The notes under the pieces are model-generated. The model was not told the DNA's origin and did no database searches. It saw only the letters and a list, made by a program, of their open reading frames with translations. The translations under genes were made by a program, and so were the position numbers. 64,000 bases of DNA from Syngnathus acus (lineage: Eukaryota; Chordata; Actinopteri; Syngnathiformes; Syngnathidae), in contig NC_051095.1 of NCBI RefSeq assembly GCF_901709675.1, positions 21,203,956-21,267,955 on the forward strand, in the 5' to 3' direction. Below, piece after piece: positions 1 through 13,400 of this stretch; the first letter of the stretch is position 1; every line of letters starts with the position of its first letter.

Positions 1-2356
1 TGGCAGTTGTGTTTATATGTAAATAAATTATTTAAAGTAATAATAATCAACACGCCTGTCACCATGGAAACAAAGGCCGGTTTCAAGGCTGCATTCGTGT
101 GTCATGTGACGTGCTGCCGAGTCACGCCGGAAGTGACGTCATGCAGCCTAATAACAGAAAAGATAATGGAACCAACCGGTGACAATATAAAACATGTTTA
201 AGGATGGCATCTTTTCCGCATCACTTTTTCACACTTTATAAGAATTCCATCCTCTTACAGTTTTTCCTCAGCTGCTTTGGTACATTTCTCAGATCAGAAT
301 TCAAATGTGTGTTTCTTCAAATAAATTTTACAAATAACAAAACATCATGGTTCCCATGCAAAAAAACAAAATGTTCTCTCTCAAAATCCTCAATACACCT
401 CTCAGAACCAAATGTCACCATTGAACATGTCAGTGCCATCAAAATGACAAATTTTTGTGTACAGATAAAGCAGTCAAACTAGCTATGTCAATATACTAGT
501 AGGGATGTTCTGATGTAAACGATAGCTAAAGTATGGATGGCAATTAATAATTTCGATATTAAATTACAACTTATAGAAGAGACTGGACAAGATTCACTTT
601 AACATTTTTTACTGATTATATTGTAATTTATTGACAAACCATGTAAAAAAAAAAAGACAGCAAAGCCTACAGTCAATAAATTAATATTTGTCAGGATTTT
701 TTGTTTTGTTTTGCAGCAGCTTACTTTGATTTAGTACAGGTTATTATTACCATCATTATATATGCAAAAATTACTTCAGGTATTTCAAAACAAACGACAT
801 GCAGCGCCAGTAGTCATCAATCTATGGGAAAGAAAAGATAAACAACAACAAAAAAACATGCCTTTCGACTTCACTCTCTGTTCCAGCCTTCGGGAATTAC
901 TGTCTAGAGAAAGAGAATGTTCTTTTTCTCTTTTAATAAATTCCCCATTTGGCATTCTATTTCAAAATTCATTCTTTTAAACAAGATGCTACCTCTCTCT
1001 GAATGTAATGGTTTATTTACTTTCTGTTGAAGGCCAAACTAACCGCATACAACTTATCAAACTAAGCTACATCCATGGTGCATAACAAAGCCACCATAAC
1101 TTTGTTGAACATCAACAGTCAGTGATTTGGGAGCTCCTGTTGTTTATCACAATAAAGGATCGTCTTGGAACTACAAGTAATTTCGCTTCTATGCTATGAA
1201 CTATTTTCACGAATGTGTAAATCAAAGCAAATATTTGGTGCATGCCAAACACAGCTCAACTTCTAATAAAAGAGAATACAGCTTCCAGGCGGCAGGGACC
1301 TCCAGTCTCATCACGAATGAGACTTGGATTTCACATTTTAGTTTTTTTTTAGATATAGTATTTTCCTACCTTGCAACCTTTGTCAGGCATGTATTGTTTT
1401 GGCTACAATTACCATATCAAAGTCAGTTGTCAACTAATCAGTTGTATTATTGTTCATTAGATTAGGTAGTTGAACTCCAAAACTCCAAAAGACGCTTTGA
1501 AATGAGGTCACGGAAATGCCGTGGCACGTCGCGTCTTTTAAGTCTACCGTCGGCTTTCTGGCTGCGTGTTAACGATAGCGAGATGAAATATTTACGTGAG
1601 GAATGTTATTCTAAACGTATCTGCGAGCTCTCACCCTTAATCATCACATTAAAAATGGTCATGAATAGAAAGCTCAAAGTTTCACAGTTGCAACAGCCTG
1701 CAATAGTAAGTGCATGTGTGTCTGTGGAGTTAAAACACATTTTGGTTGGAAGCAGCAGGAAGTTAGTGTTATCTTGGGGACAAGGAGGGACAGGTAGTGT
1801 AATTATTTTTGCCGACTTTGATCCAGGATGAAGCCACTTCTGAACACCTGTTGGTGTCGGGCTCTTTGTGAGGCTCCATAATTAGATCTACAACCTCATG
1901 GAGGGGACACGCACCAGGCTGTGCCAGTTCTCTGTCACAAATATGCAAAGCACTGCGTTAGGTGGTTGTCCTCTGAAATCCACATACAGTTTGTCTAATT
2001 CACGAATAATCAGGTGAACTTTCAACTATTTCAATGTAAATTTATCCATGTATTTTTTGACCAACACTGTGAGCTATGTATAAATTTGCTGTTGTACTTT
2101 TCTTCCGATCATTACAGGACAGATATTGTTGTTGTTTTTTTCCACAATTCAAAGATGCCTGGTATCTTTGAATAAAAATAAATAATAAAAAATATCATGG
2201 CATGCTATTATCAAAATACCCTAGCCTCACTACACTTAGTCTTCTAAAATTGCCATGCAAATGAGACCATGCTCAGCCTGCCCCCTTTTACTGCTGGTCC
2301 AATGTAGAACACTGCTGTTACCACGGTGACCAGAGCAAGGATGCTGCGACGGGTGG

Positions 2357-2720
2357 ATGGGTACATCTTTGGGAAGGGTGACGGATCAGAGTGTTCAGAT
2401 TAAGCGAGTAGAGAGAGTAGAAACAGACTCTATTTTCATTCCAAGGAGGCAGAACTTCATCACCAAACTGTCAGCTTCTTACATTTTGTTCATTAGTGCA
2501 TGTGTCGCATGCTGCGGACTCATTGACGAACATAAATACGTGGAAGACTGGTCAAATCAATCACCAGACTTTAACCCAATAAAGCCTGCATTCCACTCCT
2601 AAAGAGGAAAGTGAAGGGAGAAACCCCCTTGAAAGAGGCTACAGTAAATGCCTGGAAAAGCATTTCAAATGCAACAATCTGAAGTCAATGGTGGTCAGAT
2701 ATTAAAGGTTATTCACTTCA
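2357..2720 (+). mobile_element. Degenerate DNA-transposon fragment (Tc1/mariner-like transposase C-terminus)
   Basis: A short open stretch contains the motif SNQSPDFNPIKPAF, which resembles the SPDLNPIEHLW block found around the last catalytic aspartate in Tc1/mariner and pogo transposases. After a stop the sequence continues with a basic stretch and an AWKSI motif, also typical of the C-terminal end. The frame is interrupted and no terminal inverted repeats were located. The superfamily assignment rests on this one motif, so it is tentative. Confidence 0.45.
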
Positions 2721-3988
2721 AGATATTTAATGTCTGTTCCTTTGCCCACTTGAAAAATGGTTGGCTTCAAACAAAAGGTGCCCTGTCCCATGATGTGAAT
2801 ACCATGAAACAAATGAAGGAATTATGAACGCTTGCCGCATATTCATCGTTTGATCTGAAAGCCAAATGTCTTCCGTATATAACAAAAGCAAAGAACCTGA
2901 CATGTAGATACATTCTCAATCACAAAACACTTAGATGCTCAATTTATATACAAGCAGTTGAAAAGTTCATTTTCCATGTCTCCTTTAAAAGCCGACACTA
3001 ACTTACAGCTCAGAACTTCTCCCTTGATCATTGTAAGCTACATTATATGAATTTAGAAAACACATACACGTTGGAACAAAGACATTATAAAACATTAAAA
3101 GTAGAAGTACTATGACTTGGTTGCTTTGATTTAATGATCCTAGATGCTGTTTAGTCTTGTGTTAACCTAAAACGTAAACTGTAGGTATGACGCTGGCTAA
3201 AGCAGTGCAGTCGTGCTGGTGAAAGCAGAAAAAGCCCTTCTTTTTTTGGAGGGAGGGGAGGGGTCTTTGCAACAAAGATATATCTGAAAAGATGTTTTGT
3301 GTTGTGACAAAACCAGACTAAAAACACTGGGCAGTTAAAAAGAGAAAATGCAGTTTTGACTGCAAGGAAGACTAACATGAGAAGTGACAGGCATGGTGAA
3401 CACTGCAGCAGCTTAGTGTTGAAGATTTAATGTTTCTGTTCCTCAATTCAGTATTGCTCCAAAAGCATCAAAGAAGCTGCTTCTCAACTGCCATTCAAAG
3501 TATGTAGACTTTCAAATGACATTGACAGTCAAAAGTGTTGCCTGCATAGCAACAGTGACATTACATTGGTTGGCTTTCTTTTTGACAGTGAATATTCACA
3601 GGTTTTTTTGCATTGTGTCAGACATAAGACTTCCAGAGGGACCCGAATGGGGGACAGAAAAGGGAATTCTTTCGAGTAAAAAAATAACTTTTCTGACATA
3701 CCGTGTCTTCATCCCTTTCAACGTGTTCCCAAGGCTTCCTATTATTTCTCAAAGAACAGTGTAGCTCAGTCAGAGGGAATCAAGACTAGATGGTCAAGGT
3801 CATTGTCTTCAAGCAGCCCCACAAAAAGCTTGTTTTGTAGCCAAAAGCAAAAGGTTTTTTGTCTGCACTTTTTTCTCCACTTAAGATTTTGATCATTTTT
3901 GAAAATTCTTACAGGGCCACTCCAAGTGTAGGCGTGCGCTGCAAGGCCGCTAGTTGTCCATCCCTGAACCACTGTGTCTCATCTGTCA

Positions 3989-4312
3989 GTATCCATCCAT
4001 CGATTATTTTATCACTTATCCTAACAGGAGTCGCGAGCGCACTGGAACATCCCAGCTGACTTCGGGCAGTAGGTGGGGTACACCCTGAACTGGTCAGTGG
4101 CACATACATACTGGTTATTCACAATTACACTCACACCTACAGGCAATTTTGAGTGCTCAATCAGCCTAGCATGCATAATTTTGGAATGTGGGAGCACATC
4201 GGAGTACCCGAAGAAAACCCACGCAGGCACGGGGAGAACATGCAAACCCCACACAGGAAGGCCAGAGCCGGAATCACCTCTTAACTGTGAGGCGGACCTG
4301 CTAACCCTTTCG
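3989..4312 (+). repeat. Abundant teleost interspersed repeat, near full-length copy
   Basis: The segment starts with ATCCATCC-type units. It continues through the recognisable blocks GGGCAGTAGGTGGGGTACAC (position about 4064), ACCCACGCAGGCACGGGGAG (about 4218) and AACATGCAAACCCCACACAG, and ends with GAGGCGGACCTGCTAACCC. This order is that of a very common interspersed repeat of percomorph fish genomes. A second, 5'-only copy in the same orientation lies at 38681-38830. It is non-coding, and the short frames through it are accidental. Confidence 0.75.
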
Positions 4313-5072
4313 TAGTTTGTACTTGCGGTTCATCTGTTTAACATGATTTAACATCCGCAACTGGATGAATGTACACCTTGAGGTACAAGATATTCAAAAC
4401 ATTGTTACATAGTCAATGAATAGAATGTACTGGAATTTGTTTGAACGTTTTCAAATTGTAGTTTATGACATCTCCAGTCTCCCCTTCTGTCTTGTACTGC
4501 TTGTTCGAGTACTGCTTCCCCTGGGTTGGTCATTAACCCTGGCAGACACTCTAATTTTGACCTCATGAAGGCCTCTACATGCATTACTAGAGAGTTGTAA
4601 GCAGATCTAGTCACAATTACACCCCCACAGGGTGTTGTACCCAGTTTGTTCTGAAATGTTGTGGTTAAACCCAACACCTCTCCTGGGCTTTTAAAAGGGT
4701 TTGGCTTGATCTCGCTGCATGTGTGTCATCTTTTTAAAGTGCTGCATCTTATGCCCTGGAATAAACATGAATATGAGTGATGCTGTTTTATATTAGCGCA
4801 GAGTTTGCCTTCTCACTGCAGGAAGTACGTCAACTAACCCAATGTATGTATTTTGTTGTTTTTAAATTTGTCAGGAACTAATGTTTTGGGAGGAACGGAA
4901 GTATAAGAAATACCTTTTGAAGCACACAAATGAATTCCATTGATCAGAATGTATCAAAATGTAAATAAATGCACAAGTGAATAACAAGAGAGGGCACATG
5001 ACCATCCAGCAAACCTTTGCAGTTGGATCGGATCATGCAGTTTTGCCCTAAAATACCAAGCCCGTTGCTTTT

Positions 5073-5571
5073 CAATTCAATTTCCAGCAAAACTTAGAGT
5101 CAATAATGATTCCTAAGAATTTATTCTCATTTACCCTTTCCAGGGTTGTGTTGTCTATTTTCAATTGTTGCTGGGACTATACTTCCGAAAATCGTGAATT
5201 TGGTTTTTTTAAGATTCAAAGATAGTTCATTTACATCAAACCACAATTTAAATTTGTCCAACTCAGTTGAGATTACTTTTATTACCTGGTGGAGATTCTC
5301 TCCGGAGCAGAAAATATTTGTGTCATCTGTGAAAATAACATACTTTAATAAACTAGAAGCTTTACATAAGTTGTTTATATACAATGTAAATAACTTTGGT
5401 CCTAATATCAATCCTTGTGGTACACCTCATGTGACATCTAAATGCGACAACCTGTGTTCCCCTATTGTCACAAACTGCTGTCTCTTCTCCATATAACTTT
5501 TCAACCACTCCAATCCTAACCCTCTGATCCCGATACACTCTAATTTTGTTAACAGAATATTATGGTCTAAA
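5073..5571 (-). mobile_element. Non-LTR retrotransposon reverse-transcriptase fragment (broken)
   Basis: Read on the minus strand from 5571 downwards, the frame gives a segment with DHNILLTKLE, a GVPQGLILGP block (fingers/palm of the RT), then FTDDTN, the degenerate form of the catalytic F-A-D-D box, and NLKKTKF further on. A TGA stop interrupts the frame just before GVPQG. A frameshift near 5130 moves the C-terminal ENKFLGIIID block into the next frame. This is the RT palm of a LINE of the Jockey/CR1/L2-like group. It is a dead fragment without the endonuclease domain or 3' tail. Confidence 0.85.
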
Positions 5572-5963
5572 AAAAATAGCTACTACAAACTTCTTATCAT
5601 CATATTCAAAAATGCCATAGAGTTTGTCCATTTTATTCGAAATCCATATGAATTATTTATGATGATAATTCATATTCATGCAGAAAGCTATCCAAATGTA
5701 ACTCAAAAGATTTTTCCTGTATTTTTGACAACTGGGAAAGTAGAGAAACTAGTCTAGTTTTTTAAAAATACTTTTTTCCTCCTGCTTTGAAAATTGGAAC
5801 TACTTTCATTTTCATTTTCAATTTTCATTTTACTGGGACAAGCTACCGATTAAAATGATAAGTTTATAATATGTGATAGTGGATCAGCAATAACATCAAT
5901 CGCTTGTTCAAGCGTGTCATCTCAACACCATTGCAATCGAGGGATGTTTTGTTCTTAAATTTA

Positions 5964-7167
5964 CCGTAAATTTCAGACTATAAGCCGCTACTTTTTTCTC
6001 AAATTTTGAACCCTGCGTTTTTTTCCGTGATTTTTCTCATGACTAATACACTTATACACTCATAAAAAGGCTGTGGACCGCTGTTGTGCTGTTGTGTTAA
6101 TAAAAGTTATGCGTCCCTAAATAATCATCTCTTTCCTGACAATCATCTTTTTGTATATTCTCTTACAAATGGTAATTAAACATTAAAAACCTTACGCGAT
6201 CATGCGGCGACTTTACATGCATTTTTTCTAACCGCCATCGGGGGGGCTTGAGCAGAAAAGGTAAGAGTGAGAGAGGTGGAATATATGCGTCGAGGAAGAC
6301 AGTAGTGGCGCGTCGTGCACGAGGAAAGTTAGCGTAAACAGAGCCCAAAGATGGAAGACACTGGAAGGCGTGCGTATGACGCAGCTTGCAAGAAGGGAAC
6401 AGCGCGGTTGCACGTAAACTTGGAATAAATGGATCGATTTAAAGTGGCCCTCCAACTTGAATGGAAGACTTCGATGACCAGCGGCGAGAAATTGTTTACA
6501 AAAACTGGACGCATGCGAAGAGTAACTTTCGCACAAGTCTGTCAGTGGATCCTGACAGCGTGGAGCAGTGTGAAAAAAATCCACCATCACCAACGGGTTT
6601 CGAAAAGCCGGTCTGCTGCGTGACGGAGAGGAGAGCACAAGCTCAGGAGTGAATTTGCCTCAGGACGAGAGTGACGATGAAAGCGACAACAAAAGAGAGA
6701 ATGAGAAAGAGTGTTCCGACGTACATCTGGCACTATTCCACTCGGACACTGAGGAGGAAGATTTTGCTGGTTTCAGTGGACAGGAGGAAGATTTTGCTGG
6801 TTTCAGTGGACAGGTGTAAGACAAAGACGGCTCTCAGTGACTTTGTTCACTGGTATGTTCTTTTTACCTGCCTAGTTAGTGCTGTTACTTCCGTGTGTAC
6901 AACAAGATGTTAATGTTGTTAAAACTTTAGCCTAGCTAGTATTAAATGTTACTTGTTTAAAATGAAATGTTAATGTGATTAAAACTTTAAAAATGCTTTC
7001 TGTGTACAGTCTTTCTATGTGAATAACTCGTGCGCACGTGCGACTTATAGTCCGGATGCAGCTTATATTTAAAAAAAACTGAAATACCCCCGAATTTTTG
7101 CTGGTGCGGCTAATGTTCTGGTGCGGCTTATGTTCTGGTGCGGCTTATAGTAGGTCGAAAATTACGG
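5964..7167 (+). mobile_element. TA-flanked DNA transposon with terminal inverted repeats (possibly pogo/Tigger-like)
   Basis: The left end reads TA followed by CCGTAAATTT, and ACTATAAGCCGC follows within 25 bases. The right end is its inverted counterpart, CGGCTTATAGT then AAAATTACGG, followed by TA. A TA target duplication and matching ends fit a Tc1/mariner-superfamily element. The interior carries a broken acidic protein-coding remnant (about 6460-6819) and, near the right end, three imperfect tandem copies of a GGTGCGGCT-containing unit (7098-7150). The element is about 1.2 kb, so it is an internally deleted, probably non-autonomous copy. Confidence 0.7.
6460..6819 (+). pseudogene. Broken transposase-derived ORF with acidic tail and 10-residue duplication
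   Basis: Inside the TIR element, one frame from about 6460 encodes EDFDDQRREIVYKNW and runs to about 6630. A frameshift then moves the reading to a second frame that encodes a very acidic, serine-rich tail (DESDDESDN, CSDVHLALFHSDTEE). It ends with EEDFAGFSGQ repeated twice in tandem and a TAA at 6817-6819. The duplication is exact at DNA level (6754-6783 and 6784-6813). Acidic tails of this kind are seen in pogo-type transposases. No catalytic motif is visible, so the identity is inferred from the element around it. Confidence 0.5.
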
Positions 7168-7371
7168 TACTCACAACTTTGATGATTTCATATCTATTTG
7201 TATTTCTCAAAATAAAAACATACTGTATTTCTTTCTCCATTAGATTATGCAGCACTCCACACTTGTGGTTGTCTTATTTCATTAGCCAGTTTTGGCCCCA
7301 CCTAGGCAAAGAATCTATTGAAACCCTCTACCACATCAGGTTTTTCTGTCTTTAATTCATTATTACTTAGA

Positions 7372-7420
7372 AAGGTATCTGGAATCTCATAGTTTCTTAT
7401 TTTGATATTCCAGATACCTT
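7372..7420. repeat. Perfect 14-bp inverted repeat (stem-loop)
   Basis: AAGGTATCTGGAAT at 7372-7385 is the exact reverse complement of ATTCCAGATACCTT at 7407-7420, with a 21-base spacer. It lies just right of the TA-flanked element and just left of a LINE fragment. It could be a relic of a small TIR element or a transcribed hairpin. No known microRNA was recognised. Confidence 0.6.
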
Positions 7421-7439
7421 ATTGCTTATTGGTTGGTGT

Positions 7440-7700
7440 AAGAAGAGTTCAAAGAGTTTCACACCTCCACAGACACATCTTCCTTTCCAGAGACAGGATC
7501 TGGGGTCTCTGAGATGTGCTTTCCTACTTTTAGGGCTGAGCTCAGTGGTTGAAAACCTTCTGGGTGTCAGGGCCCAGGAGAGATGAGACCCACCAGAAGT
7601 TCCTTAAGTCTCTGGATATTGTGGGACTGTCTTAGTTGACATGCCATTGCAACATTGCCTGAACAGTGGGGACACTGGTTTTGGATTGGCAGACCAGGGA
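7440..7700 (+). mobile_element. LINE fragment, region upstream of the reverse transcriptase
   Basis: The stretch includes blocks such as GGGGACACTGGTTTTGGATT and GGCAGACCAGGGAG. In the plus-strand frame it gives a decayed GTLVLDWQT segment, the piece just N-terminal to the RT fingers of a common fish LINE. Two in-frame stops are present. It appears to belong to the same general LINE type as the C-terminal fragment at 9970-10400, but in the opposite orientation, so these are two separate insertions. Confidence 0.6.
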
Positions 7701-9969
7701 GAAACAAAATAATTTCAGCAATAAGCAAGCAAACCCAGCTGGCCTGCAGTTTTTTTATTTATTAATTTTTTTATTTTTTTATTTATTATGTCATGATACC
7801 ATGGCATTTTGATTGGCTGATAAATGTGAGTCTAATGAAGGCTTTAACAGTAAGTACATCCTTATAGAATTAGGAAAACAGTAAGAGATCAGCCAAACAC
7901 TAGACAGAGAAGCCAACAAAGAACGCTGGACCTCGTACAAAAAATCATTTCGGATCGGGCGTTTTTCTCTTCTCATTAATCTTAAGTCTTTGTGTTGCGC
8001 TGAGACATTCTTAATGGAACCCCTTTGCTAGGCTGAAGAATTGTGTCATGAGTACTAAAAAAACACGAGTGATGTGGCACTCTCAGTTATTAACACTGCA
8101 TGAACTTACGAACTCTGTCTGACTTCAGAGCAGCGATACACACATTAACAGATTTACTGTGGAAAAGATTGGGTCAAACCCGCCATGAATGCGTTGCTTT
8201 TCAAGTGAGCACAAAACATAGTGTATATAAATGTCTGAAAGGGAATGCCATACACTGACCTAATTCACTTGCTATAAGACAACAAATGGAAAATTATGAG
8301 TCCCAGCGTAGATTGACAGGTACTAAAACAGCATGATGGATGACAATGAGCGACACAACTCTGAGCAAAGGAGACAGGTAACAGCGTAGAGGCTCGTGGG
8401 AAGGGGGTTGGAGGGCAAGTAGTTTGAATGACAGGGTGACACTGTCAGCTCCTCTGCATCACACTCTTCAGGGGATCCCCCGAGCGTGTTGTGTAGAGTA
8501 AACCGCTGCAGTGACGAGAGTTCCTCAAATATCACTAGGGCACGATTCATTCCTCTTGTTCAAATTCCCTGAAGTGGGCCCAGTGTGGCCAACGTGCTGC
8601 CAGCACTTGTCAGACCCTCCAAAGTCTGCACAGCCAAACAGAGCCACTCCCTCGAGGCTGACGCGCACACACAACCCTCTGGTGGCCCATTACAATTCAC
8701 AACAAAACATTTCAGACTCCTAATGAAAACGCACTAAAAGACGGTTCATCTCCACCAACTTCACCCTCCATCTTGGCCATCAGGCAAGGATAAATTATTA
8801 ATGAATGGCCGCTCAGTCAATCAGGATCAATACTCACAAGGTCCAAATTTCCCCTGTTTTTTAAGCGCCTTTCCCACCTGTATCTAGTTTGTCTCTGAGA
8901 AGAGAAGCTGAATGCCAAAGACTCACGGACGCTAGACAGAAGAACTACTTTTACAGTTATACTGAAGGTTCTAAAAAGCACAGACACGATATACTGTAGC
9001 CGATGTGAGAGTTACTCGACCGCTCTGATCGACCCACCACTCCCATACCCCCGACCCGTCACCTCCCCACTGACAAGCCGGCCGGGAATCAGCTAGGGGG
9101 GCGGGGGGGGGGTAATGGAGCTTGTCGGAGTGCTCCCCGCTTCACACCACTTAGCCTTTCTCCTATCCAACTTGCTTGGAGATGTTGGGTTGGGGGAGGG
9201 AGGCAGAGGTGCTCCTATGGGAATTTGCGCAGACTCCTTGCAACCCAAACATTTCTCCTCACATCAGTCACGCCATACAGGCAGAGAAGCATGTAGCGCT
9301 TCTCTTCGCCACTTCTCTTTCTTCTGTCTCACTGTGTAACCCAATTAGTCTTTGTTGGACCTTGACATCCACTCACAATCCTGCTGGGCTAACATGCTGT
9401 CCTTCATCATTCAATATCCACTAAATATGGACAGTTTTACTTTGAGTTGGAGTCTCAAAGCTGGCTGGTATTCTTTCAATTTCTTTTATATACCTGAGTG
9501 TCGAACATGTTGTTTCACAACTATTCAAGTGGTGTCTCCACTCAAACAAAAGTTGACCAGTTGTGTCCTGTTGTGTTGAGAGCGTTAATTGTTGTCAGGT
9601 AAGTATTTTTATACATCACGCCAGACGCTGGTGTTGATGTCATTACACATCTAGTTCTGTGATTTTGGGAAGATGCACGAAAGAACATACAGTTTACAAG
9701 TCTGTACTGTAAAAAAGGCAAAGGTGAAATCAAATGAAATAAAAATGCTTCTGATAAGGACATTGTTTAGGCTGTCTGTGTAAAAGGGTGACAATGCTAT
9801 ATTTGAGGCTGGTGGGAAGTAGGCTGGTGGGAAGTAGGACATGTCCCACTTGGAGAACTCAAAACGTTCCAGGCATAAGAAGTTGACAACAAAAATAATA
9901 TGGTTACACAAAAACAAGAGAACATAGTCAAGTCAAGTCAAGTTTATTTATATAGAAGGCCCTAACCCT

Positions 9970-10400
9970 AACCCTCCTCTAGCTCCACTCAACGTGGAGG
10001 AGCAGCGGCTCGACTCTGAGACCCTTACGGATCACCAAGCTTGTCACCCTGTCTCTAAAGAAAAGCCCGAAAATCCTGAAAAGGAAACCCATCTTGGTCG
10101 CTTGTATACGGGATCATGTTCTTTTGGTCATAACCCATAGTTCGTGACCATAGGTGAGGACAGGAACGTAAATCGACCGGTAAGTCGAGAGCTTCGCCTT
10201 TCGGCTCAGCCTCTTCAACACAACGGACCGGTACAAAGTCCGCATCACTGCAGACGCTGCTCCGATCCGGCTGTCAACCTCCCGCTCCATCCTGCCCTCG
10301 CTCGTGAACAAGACCCCAAGATACTTGAACCCCTCCACTTGGGGCAGGATCTCATCCCCAACCCGGAGAGGGCATTCCAACCTTTTCCGACTGAGATATC
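9970..10400 (-). mobile_element. LINE reverse-transcriptase C-terminal fragment
   Basis: The minus-strand frame from about 10380 to 10114 encodes ECPLRVGDEILPQVEGFKYL, then a GRMEREVDSRIGAASAVMR block and LTYGHELWVMTKRT. These are the conserved thumb and post-RT blocks of a widespread fish LINE. After a stop the similarity continues in the same direction to about 9970, with FRDRVTSLVIR-like remains. A CAAGT-repeat plus TTTATTTATATAG motif lies just beyond at 9928-9955. It is a truncated copy with at least one stop. Confidence 0.85.
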
Positions 10401-13400
10401 AGATTTGTTCTCAAATTGTTCTGACAGTCAAAGACCCCGTAAATTCAACACATCATTTTTTCCATTGTAGCATGAAAATCAAAAAGACAGTGTTAGGACG
10501 ATGCAATTTCAAGGACATCATTTTAACTAACCCTATAATAACTTAAATCTTGACAATATTATATAAATTAGGCAAATGCGACCACATGAAGTGCTACTAA
10601 TTAACTTTGTTCATGCTCTCAAAACAGCACAATAGGCTTACAGGCAGCAATTACATAGAAAATCAGGAACAATCCAACTCAGCGCTTTATAGATCGAATG
10701 ATTGTTTCCATAATATTTTATGTAAATTAGTCACTTTGAAAACTTTTCAAGGCAGCTGGGGCCACAGCGACTGTGAGAAGTCATGTGATTGTTTCCGTTT
10801 GATTGATAAAGTGGAGTCAAACGTCGCTCGTGGTTACATTGAATTGGTGAAATAGTCCTGTGACAGTGGCGTAAGGCAGTAGTTTCTCTGTAGATCACAC
10901 ATGCAATGATTGATAGATTTAAAAATATTAAGAATGAAAGTGGTAAGCAGAATGTATAGTACAGTAGGTCAGTGCTACGTAGCAAAAGTAGGATTTCTTT
11001 CATTGCAAAAATACCCATGTGAATGTAAAAAGTATATTGCATTCAAACAATTCATAAAAGTACAGTTTGTCCAAAATGTTACTGAAGTAAACAAAAGGGG
11101 AAAAATTACTGCCATCTCTGATCCCAATACACCAATTTTGGGGTATCAACTGCCTATTGGCTTCAGGATTGTTAAAGAATGAAGACTTTTTGGCAAAACT
11201 ACAAGTCAATTCATCAGTTATCAAATTTTCTAAATAAAAAAAGAAATAGCTGTCAATGTGTCATTGTTGTTGCTTACCCCCATTCAAACGTTAAGAGAGT
11301 ATGTCATTTTCTTTTCAACCAAGACATGAGACGGACAGGTTTAGGATTATTTGGCCTTGGCAGAGGTCTATTGCTATTTACCCTTGACTTTGTTTTTCCA
11401 AAAGCTCGACCCCTCCACCCAACCATGGCTTGGCTGAGCTCATGTTGCATAAGCATTTCAATATTTCATGAGCAGATATTAAATATGCATCTCTCTTGTG
11501 GCAGATGGTCAAAAGCAGAGGACAAGCAGTGAGGTCATAAGGTGAAGAGAACTAAAGTGAACAACTCACAGAACCCTACTCACTTGGTTTTAACGCTCAC
11601 ACTACAACCCGACTCAGTCTCAAACAAGTGAGACGTGCGATTAAAGTGACAGCAGAGTGCACTTTACAAAAGCCTAAGATGCTTTTCATAAGCAACAAAA
11701 CCTTGAAGATTAATCCCGGAGCAGAAGTCCCAAATCACAACCTGACAAAAAGTGAGCACAAAGACAATGATAGACAGGCAAACACCTTGTGGCCTGGGTG
11801 AGTTTGAACTCACTAAACTCAAAAGCGTTTGATCAAAAGGTGTGATGGCTTTGACTTGAACAGACTCAGCAACCTTTGCAGCTAGGACACAACGATAACA
11901 AAGATTTGATTCAACAGGAATCCTGTTCGGTCATAGGCAAATTTGAGTAAGAGCCATGTGATTTCTCACGGTCAATCAAAAATGACAGGAAATTAACATG
12001 ATGACAAAAACACCCCGCAATGTCTACAATTGAGAATTTGATCAAAATAGTCATGAAAAAGTTGAACAAAAAGTTTCAATTGCTGTCATGTGTGATGTAA
12101 GATCAATATATTGTGCACGTCCTCAGCGAAACTCAGGGCATCAAAGAATCGCCTCGGTTCATGTTTAGTTTTACTCATTCCAAAAGAAGCAGCAGCTTCA
12201 AAAAGAGGTGTTGAGAGACATCGGAAGTTACGTGAAGAAAGCTGACTCACATTCAAAGAGATAAAACTCCAGCGGCTCCAAACGCATCACTTTTTATCAA
12301 GAGCAGAGAGTTTTATTTATAATGTTTTTTCATGCATTTTGCCAATAGGTGTGAATGTTAGTCTGAATAGTTCTTTTTTTGTACGTGCCGTGTGATTGAC
12401 TGGCAACCACTCGGCTTCTAAATTTGCATCAACTTAGCTTGTTGATCTAAAGACATGTCTGCAAGCAATTTGGTATCCATTTGGCAGAAAATGTGACATA
12501 TGGAAATACCGTGGGTTCCTTTGAAGCAGCTCATTTACTCATTGCACTTGTGCATGTTTCAATATGGTGCATTCCTTCTCTTTTCCGCTCTCCATCCAAA
12601 CTCATGAACTTGTCATCAGACAGCTCGAGAAACAAAAGCTCTTTTTCTCAGCTGGAGATGGGAGGAGCTGTCAGTCCCTTCTGCTATGTTTGATGAGAGC
12701 ATTTCAAATGACACTTTGATCCTCACTGCACTGTTTGTTTTTTCCTCCATGATGAAATTCAGCTCGAGAGGCATGCAACAGGGCGCATCATTAAAATGTG
12801 GCTCAAACACCAAGAGCTACCAGGCTTGTCCTGAAAAACCACTCATGACAATTTTGGGTCACATCAGCATAAAAAACACAGCGTGGTATACAGGAATCGT
12901 GCAGATGAACAGAAATCATCTCTTCTCCCCCACAAAAATAGCGACACAAAGACGGAATTGAAATTGTTTTTTTGTGCTAGAATAAATTAATCTAATGAGG
13001 CAGATCTGTCATATTTTGGGATTAGAAAATGCATAACAGTATGCCTTACACGGGAACTACTCTATTTCGAAAACTCACGTTAAATTCAATGACTTTTTTT
13101 TTTCTCTGTTCATCAGGGGGAAACTATGACAACACATTTAAACGCTTTAGAAATGTTAACAAAAGTTACCAGGTTGTCTTGTGTCTCATTTATATTCAAA
13201 ACGAGAAGTCGGGGGAAAAAAAATCCCTCACACCAGAGATCAGCTCAGGATGAATACAACATAACACACTCGCTCTGAGACGGAACAGCCCTTTGTTAAG
13301 CTCACATGTAAGATGAGCAGACCAAAGTGTGTGCATGTGTGAAAGAGGCTCTCTTTTCTTTCATATTTCCACTTTTGAAGAATTTTTACCCCATGCAGCG

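Noticed and set aside
6228-6638. 136-codon minus-strand frame near 6.4 kb
   Set aside because: It is antisense to the transposase remnant of the TA-flanked element and has no similarity to a known family.
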